Origin: Echinococcus granulosus
Lineage: Eukaryota > Platyhelminthes > Cestoda > Cyclophyllidea > Taeniidae
Assembly: GCF_000524195.1 (NCBI RefSeq)
Contig: NW_020170586.1
Location: 58,833 to 98,617 of the forward strand
DNA length: 39,785 bases
Reading direction: 5' to 3'
Numbering within the stretch: position 1 is the first letter of the stretch; each line of letters starts with the position of its first letter. Position numbers and translations under genes: made by a program. Positions 32,827 through 39,785 of the stretch are shown here, one piece after another. The notes under the pieces are model-generated. The model saw only the letters and a program-made list of their open reading frames with translations, was not told the DNA's origin and searched no databases.

Positions 32827-35800
32827 CACAGTGCCAAGAAGGCCAGCCGAGTCGGGGCGATGTGGCTCATTCACTTACCTCACTGTTGTTTGTTTATGTA
32901 CTCCTTGACACCAACTACCGATCTAACCACCTTCACAAAGCACTGCGTGCTGTTTCGCAATTTCTGCTCCCCTCCAACTCGTCGCTCAGAAATTCCCAGA
33001 TTCGTAACATTCGAATGCAGACAGTTAATCCTATTTATAGTCCCAAACACTTTCCACAATCCAATGCTCAAATTGCCACACAAGTACGTGCCGTCTTCAA
33101 TTTAGCTCTACATTGCGTTCATGGCCATGCTTATGCTAATGTGCACGCTTTGCAAGGCATGAGTGATTTTTTTTGTGGCGGTTGACTGTTGCTGTACTCA
33201 CCCTGCAATCACCACCAATTTACCCTCTCTTCAACTCACCATTGCACACGAAATGACGCTTTAACGCACCTGATGCATGTGAGTCCAACATAGGTGGATG
33301 CAAACCGCCAGCTTGTGAAGTACTCGGAGAGGGTGTGGTATGCAAAAGCAAAGAGAAGGAATCGAGAGAGAGAGATACAACCTTATCCTCGTCCTTTACA
33401 CATGCCTCCCTTGCCCCTAAGTGAAGACCACCACCGTTACTTAGCATTAGGCACTTGTACACGAAAGAGGCTGCGGTCACCTGAGATGAAATGAAACTGG
33501 ATGCGTCTGGTGAAAGGTTTTCTCCATTTCATTCGTCTTTTGTTAATGCTGAGTGACAGATGGTGGTGTATTCTGCGGCATTTTCACCTCACAGAAACAC
33601 ATGTTGGTTAGATAGAAGGCGCAGAATAGTGGGATCTGTTAGATGGGTGATTTCGTCTTTCATGTTGCATTCTGGAGCAATATAGGTTGCATGAGCAGTA
33701 ACCGTGCTATTAAGAGACAATTCAACCAACATGTATGCCATCAGCGACACAGTGTGCGCGACATCCCGAATTTGCTGCCTTAACTGCCAAGAGGTGGTGC
33801 AATCGTGTAACAATGCAACATCTGAGTTACGCTGATTGCCATCCCGGCAGCAAAATCAAGTCGAATGTGGTGTATGTGATTAATTTCTTTCATCCTTAAG
33901 GCATGAATGAGGGAATCTTCATGCCCCATTTCACAATAGATGGTGTGGTTGTGTAAGTTTGGTACCACGAAACGGTGATAATTGATTGCTAGGAGGAAAA
34001 TAAAGGGGTGTGAAGGGCAGGGATGAGGGCGAGTGGGCAGTTTCCTCCTCTTACCGCCCTATCATCTAAATTAAGTCAAACAGATTGTCACTTTCTTCTC
34101 ATCCGCTCACAAGTATTCATGTGTAACCAAAAAAAGAAACACCTCAGATGTCACCATCATTTGACCTTCAACAAATAAAAAAGAGTTCCGCAATGAACTA
34201 CTGCGTCAATAGCTCACCACACGCAATCATTTGCGAAGCACACACTGCTCGCTGGGGATGAAGAGGAGCGGTTGTTGGAGGTGTGAGAGGTATGGTGAGT
34301 GAATGGTTCAGCGATGACCACAAACGATACGTACGTTCACCTGACTAGCCTTGGAATGCACACAAGCCACCTCCCATCAGTAGTGAGTCAGTCAGTCTGC
34401 CTATTCGTCTCTCTGTCTGTCTGCCTGTCTGCCTGTCTATCAGCCAGACATTCTGCGAACAATTCATCCTCGGAAAAACATCCACATCGACCCCGTGAAT
34501 CAGTGAAACACTAAAGAAGACTGACTGTGGAAAACACATTGTAGTATTTCCACAACTCAACACATTAGGTGAGTGCAGAACACGACATGCAGGAGGTGAG
34601 AGAAGTATCAAAAGTCTCCCTGTGTATGTGAGCATGGCAAACCGTTTGTGTGACGCCTAACAGACGAGACGAAGCGAAAGCAAACGAAAGGAAATGTAAC
34701 AAAACCCACGACATTTTACTCAAGATTGTTTCCTTATGAAGCAGGAACTTCTACGAAGAACACTTTGCTGTAGTCTGAATACAGTCTTGTGGGATTTTCA
34801 AGTAAATTGCGAATTTGTAAACCCAGTGGAACCGGATGGCTGTCGCGAGGCCTGATTGTCTTGGTCAAGGTTGACCACTGGTGTTCCATTTATTCTCTCT
34901 CTCTCTCTCCTCCCATAAACATAGGGTAAGGAGGGAGTGTGATATTCATGCTTAAAAGACTGATGGGAGTTGAATGGTGCAATCTCAGGCTGTGCTTTCA
35001 CAATTCACTCGTCCAGCATGTAAATACCGGTCGACAAAGGTGGTGGAAATGTTGGCAAAATTAATGGTACAATGACCACTCATGATAAGTCTGCACCTGA
35101 AAGGAGGCGGTCAAGTGGAGTATGATTTCCATGCGAAGACAGTGAAAGAAGTTGCACCGGGCAGAGGATGTGACGAATTGCAGTACTAGAAATATCTCCC
35201 AAGGAAATAATGTCCATATCCATGGGAAACTCGCAAGGTGCGCAGATTCAGCGCAGATTTCCACCACACCAAAATAATTGCAGCACATTTCTTGTGTCGA
35301 ATTATGAGACAGAGAATCCAGTGCAGTTGGCTGCGACCCCAAATGACACCTCGCATTTTGGCATGCAAGAGGTCACACTTTCGTGCCCACTTATCAAACA
35401 TTCCAGACAGACTCAGAAATCAGCCTCCCATTTATCACAGTAACGTTGAGGTCAATCAAAGTGCTGTGGATGCTTGAGAATAGCATCACGCCATGCCCCT
35501 CACATTCTACCCTCATTCAAGTGTGAACACGCTGTAACACCAGCCTACTCATTCCGGTCGGCAACAGAGACATTGGCACGGAAATTTTGGTTGACAAGTT
35601 AACAGGATCCATGCTCACACACACACTACCATCAGTCCACTGCAGACACTGACGAGGCGAAAAGAAACAAATCAAAGTACATGGCAACGCATGCGACAAA
35701 GCAAAAGTTGTCCTGATTCGCAAAACTTTTGTGCCCTTACTCACATACATATTCACGATTGCGTGCACAATCCCCTCCATTTCATCAGAAGCGATGGCTT

Positions 35801-38800
35801 AGAAATGTCGCAAAGAGAGCTGCCAAGTTTTGAACAAACCAAACAACATGGCTGATTGGCCCTACAGATAAGATGGCCAGACAGGCACTCAGGAAACAAT
35901 CCAACATTGACATGTCTACGCAACAGTCGAAAGAGCACGGAGATGCAAACCACTGACAGGCATTTCAACTTACTCGCCGTCGCCTCTTCATGCTTGTGGC
36001 TGAGACACGTTACCTCACCTCCCACAGCATTCCCTTCTCACACGATGTAGGTTTAATTCGACTGTCGCACCCCAATTCATGCGTAACATTGACAGTAACA
36101 GTGACAGGTTCGAGGTCCTCCATCCCTCGCTGCCAAACTGTTTCACTGCTACCCACATCAGAATTACACTATTTCTCGGTGGTGAGTTTTGTGCTACCGC
36201 ATGCTGCACCTTCTCCAAATGCTGCATATGGAATGTGACGAGAGGCTTCTACAACACTGCAACCGAGTTAAAGGCGATTCTTCCCATCCATCAAAGTTGG
36301 ATGGAGAGGCGTTTTGTGAAGACGTGGGTCAGAAATGAGGGAAAGGTGGTGGAGTGCACAATAAAGAGTGCAGTGATGATATTTGAAGCATATTTGATGT
36401 TTTCAAGTGTTGGGAGGTGAATAAACAACTGCATGCACTTTGCAATTCGCTGCTGTCGACCCCACACAGAAATACAAAGCACCCTCGAGAGGGTGAATTA
36501 ATTAATCACCTTGTCAACTGCTCTTCTTCCAGCAGGACATGATCACCTGCTACAAATTCTCGACTGGAGAGATGGTATAGTGTTTGTTGTTGCTTGTGAG
36601 ATCCACGGTGCAGCTTAGGCGCAGGACAGGGGGAGAGCATTGAATGGAGCCACAAACAACTGAAGAGGGAAAACGAACTCATTCTATTAGTCGCAGATGG
36701 GGTGGTGAACAGCCAATCCTACAAGGAATTTGCAGTAACCGGTGACGCCAATTCACAGGGTTCAGCAACTCATAAATGGAAGAATTGACCTCCACTTTAA
36801 TACCGACAGCAGAGGAGAGAAGAAAGGTTAAAAAACAGTTGGTAAAGTCGAAATAGAGCATGGAGAGATGGAATGAGTTACTGGTGGTGACTGCCACATT
36901 TATTCAGATGTATCTATCATCCCACATTCTACTTTGTCGCCACGTGGACATCTGATGCATGGATCAACCGTACCTTTTACTGCGTGGGACGATCAGTCTG
37001 TGCAGGTTGTACTTCTTCACCTCGGCATGCATTGCGGACAGTGGCAGTGGTCACGCCACCCTTCCGTACACTGACAGTGTGTTCTCGCATGCAGCCTTGA
37101 CTCAACAACACTTCGGCTAAGACTTGAGGTGCTGCTCTAGTGGCATCGTAAACAAATCCCATCCAAAGAGGCACACGCATTGTCATTTCCTTTCCTGTGT
37201 TTCAAACACTAATGCTGCTCCAGTTGATGATACCATGAAGATGCATAAACGGACAGCTAAATGTGATGGGATCCTACACATTCCCGTGTTGTGTAAGAGG
37301 GATTCGACCAACTGAGGCGACAGACTTGAACCACTGGAAATGTACGTGTACTAGTGAAGGTGTCAACTACGAAAACAAGCGATGCATCCTCCACGTTACT
37401 CCTAGCTGAGTGGGACGTGGACAGACGGATGGATGGATTGCGTGACAGAGAGATGGCTAGGAGTTTTAAAGCAAGAACAAATTGCAACACATTTGAAATC
37501 TTGCCTTAGTTCAAATGACTCAGCTACTACTACTACCACCACCACCACCACCACCACCACCACCACCACTACCGAACATCGACACACGAGATGCCCCTGT
37601 TCTACGGCACTGCCCCACTCTCGGCAACATGAAGCCAGTGCACTTCCCTTTCCACAATACAGCTTACAAAATGGACGAAACTACGGTTGCAGTGCATTTG
37701 ACGACATGCATCAGCGACTTTGGCATAAAACGCCCTCCCACACACAAAACAATAATTTGACAGGGGTCGATGGAGCCCCACATGTTGACGAAGAGGAGCA
37801 GGTGGAAGACACTCAGGAGAAGAGGAATGCACCGCGTAGTGATGTGATGATTCCCCTCAGAATGTGTTTAACTGCTGGCAGTATCTCGGCCGGGTGTGAT
37901 GGGTTATGGGCCAAGCAAGTAGTCTCTCTTCAAACACTTTGTAGACATTCACCTCTCGAATCGGTCAAAATGTCCAACTTGCTTGTATCATGTTGAGCTG
38001 ACGACCAAGTGGTTGACACCTTTGCCAAGCTACTACCAATTTCCTGCATTCTAGTAATTTGGTAATGGTAGACAACGAAGGGGGCTCCCTCTGATCTTGA
38101 CAGACGCTGTTAACACTACCTTCTCCCCTCAAGATCGGTTTTGCAATGCTATTCCTGAATTATTTAAGTCCAATTTTCCTTTTAACGTTCTTTATGGCGA
38201 AGGCGATTTGAAGTGCACAGCTCTCAGCTAGAAATGAGCACTTTCGTAGGTTATCGCCTGTTTATTCCCTTTTTTACTTTGGCAAAATAACCGCTGCTGC
38301 AATAAACGCAAGAGTCAAGTCACATCGAGCGAAAATATCCCCTTGTTTTGCTCCTTTCGCCAGACGTCTGACACTAAGCACGAGGGTAGACAACGCACAG
38401 AGAAGCCAAATACTTCGTGCTTTCAAATGAGGCAGGAGAAGTCATTCCCCAACAAATTCTGCTGGCAACTAATAGCCCTTTTCCTTACCTTGTAGAATTT
38501 GAAGAGCAGAGAATGCTCATGTCCCTCCACAACTACATGTTGGGAGCAACGGATACGCCTGTGCTCTTACTACGCATGTCCTGTCCTGATCCTGCTCAGT
38601 TCAGGCTAGTCTTGCCCATGCCTCCTTCAGTCCAATTCACTCACCCTCAATCAAGATGGCTTCACGCAACAACGCCAGTGAGTTCGTGCTTGCGGTGATG
38701 TTGGGTGGGTGGTGAAGGCGCACAATGCGAGGCTTCAATGACACCAGGGAACGACAATGTGACAACGAAGTCAAATAAATTAATCGCGGATATTTACGCC

Positions 38801-39785
38801 TTGGAGAAGGCAGTAAATACATCTCCGGCGACAAAACACATTTGCCCCTACCGATAACCAAGTGCCACCAGCATTCATGGGCGTGTCCAGGCGCACTAAC
38901 ACGATGAACTCTCACAAAGACTTCCGAGTGTTGGGTAAAGGAAGAGATGAGGTAATAAGACGAACATGAATTGACGTTAAAAATAGTTTGCTGCATTTCA
39001 AATTACAAGGTCCAACGTATGTCCCTTTCGCAAATGCGGAGCATAGAAGCAACCTAAAATGATTTTACGGCCTCCAAAGTGGATTGTCACATCATTAACT
39101 GCTCGTCGGTAATTGCGTTGAAATGGGCTAAATGACACACCATCGGATAGTCTTGACTTAGACAGTCTGCGCTTTTGACACACGGCTGCTACCAAGACGT
39201 TATCACTTCTGCCAATGCGGACACCGCTTTATGCATAAATGGACGGAAATTTTGCAACGTCATGGTGGCGATCCAAATCACGGAAATCGTGGTGTCAGTG
39301 CAGATGAAGGGTACATCAATCTAGGAAGGTGAATTCCATCTGCATGCATCCAATCATGGTGGGTAAAACTGTGTACTCTTACGGGGTGGGCTGATCACAG
39401 GTACTGTTTCTGCATTCCTCCCAATCTGGAGGAGGCATGATGCTGCATTGTAGAACTGCCGAGGTGCACTTCATCGGCAGCACGTGATTGCAGGTGGAGC
39501 AATGGACTACTCTCAATCAAAACACCACCCTAATTCGCCCCCTGACCTCTCTGAAGGAGCCGAAACTGCCATAGTTGTAGACCAACACGTCACTTTTATC
39601 ACGGATCATTAACTTAAATTCCAAACAACAAATTGTCGTACAACTTGGTCGTATTTCACCAACTGCATAATCTCCTTTGTTATTGGCTGTTTGGAAAAAG
39701 AGAGATTTACTTACGAATGGGTTTTGCAAAAACAGATGGTGGTCAACACTACTGCCTTTTCAGTGGTGCTATACTACTACTACTA
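32827..39785. repeat. Tandem unit, copy 2 (6,959 bp), ending exactly at the window end
   Basis: A direct repeat of 25868-32826 with a constant offset of 6,959 bp. It runs to the very last base (39785), which corresponds to 32826, the last base of copy 1. The junction between copies sits in a short CTA tract (...CTACTACTA|CACAGTGCC), whereas copy 1 is preceded by other sequence (...AACAGTACAC). No differences were seen, including in the microsatellites. Confidence 0.96.

Noticed and set aside
25868..39785. LTR retrotransposon or DNA transposon explanation for the repeated unit
   Set aside because: The copies are directly adjacent with no internal region between them, as LTRs would have. No terminal inverted repeats, polymerase, integrase or transposase motifs were seen.
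1..39785. tRNA, rRNA, CRISPR or bacterial-type operons
   Set aside because: No B-box-like GGTTCRANNCC with a fitting cloverleaf, no conserved rRNA stretches and no spaced repeats were seen. The window is intron-rich eukaryotic DNA.

Overview
This window is eukaryotic nuclear DNA, most likely from a parasitic flatworm and probably a tapeworm. Coding sequence is sparse and split into short exons, microsatellites are common, and there are no operons or ribosome-binding sites. The introns fall into a very short class (32-43 nt, plus one of 72 nt) and a long class (hundreds to about 1,900 nt). From memory, tapeworm introns peak near 36 and 73 nt, which is why I favour a cestode. The species is not determined.

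Layout. Bases 1-771 hold no recognised gene. A minus-strand open frame of 411 codons (772-2007) encodes a Ser/Pro-rich, probably disordered protein. It is followed by a (GT)n tract and a 63-bp alternating purine-pyrimidine tract. Plus-strand exon candidates at 4934-5010 and 5882-6001 resemble the N-terminal WAVE-homology region of Nance-Horan/GUK-holder proteins. A minus-strand exon candidate lies at 8034-8286. The best-supported content is two complete genes that I rebuilt exon by exon with consistent reading phase. One is a minus-strand FERM-domain (band 4.1 superfamily) gene of 11 exons and 541 residues (20811 down to 10874). The other is a plus-strand mitochondrial calcium uptake regulator of the MICU2 type, with 10 exons and 378 residues (22725-24351), eight of whose nine introns are only 32-43 nt. 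The two genes stand head to head across about 1.9 kb of AT-rich DNA.

After a 100-N assembly gap (25638-25737) and 130 bp of other sequence, the window ends in two apparently identical direct copies of a 6,959-bp unit (25868-32826 and 32827-39785). The second copy stops exactly at the last base of the window. I recognise no gene or transposon domain in the unit. It is either a very recent tandem duplication or array, or an assembly artefact at a contig end.

The FERM protein would work at the membrane-cytoskeleton interface, and the MICU2-like protein in the mitochondrial intermembrane space as a Ca2+ gatekeeper of the uniporter. Nothing links them in one pathway. All gene models come from reading splice sites, phase and family similarity by eye. 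No transcript data or database searches were used.
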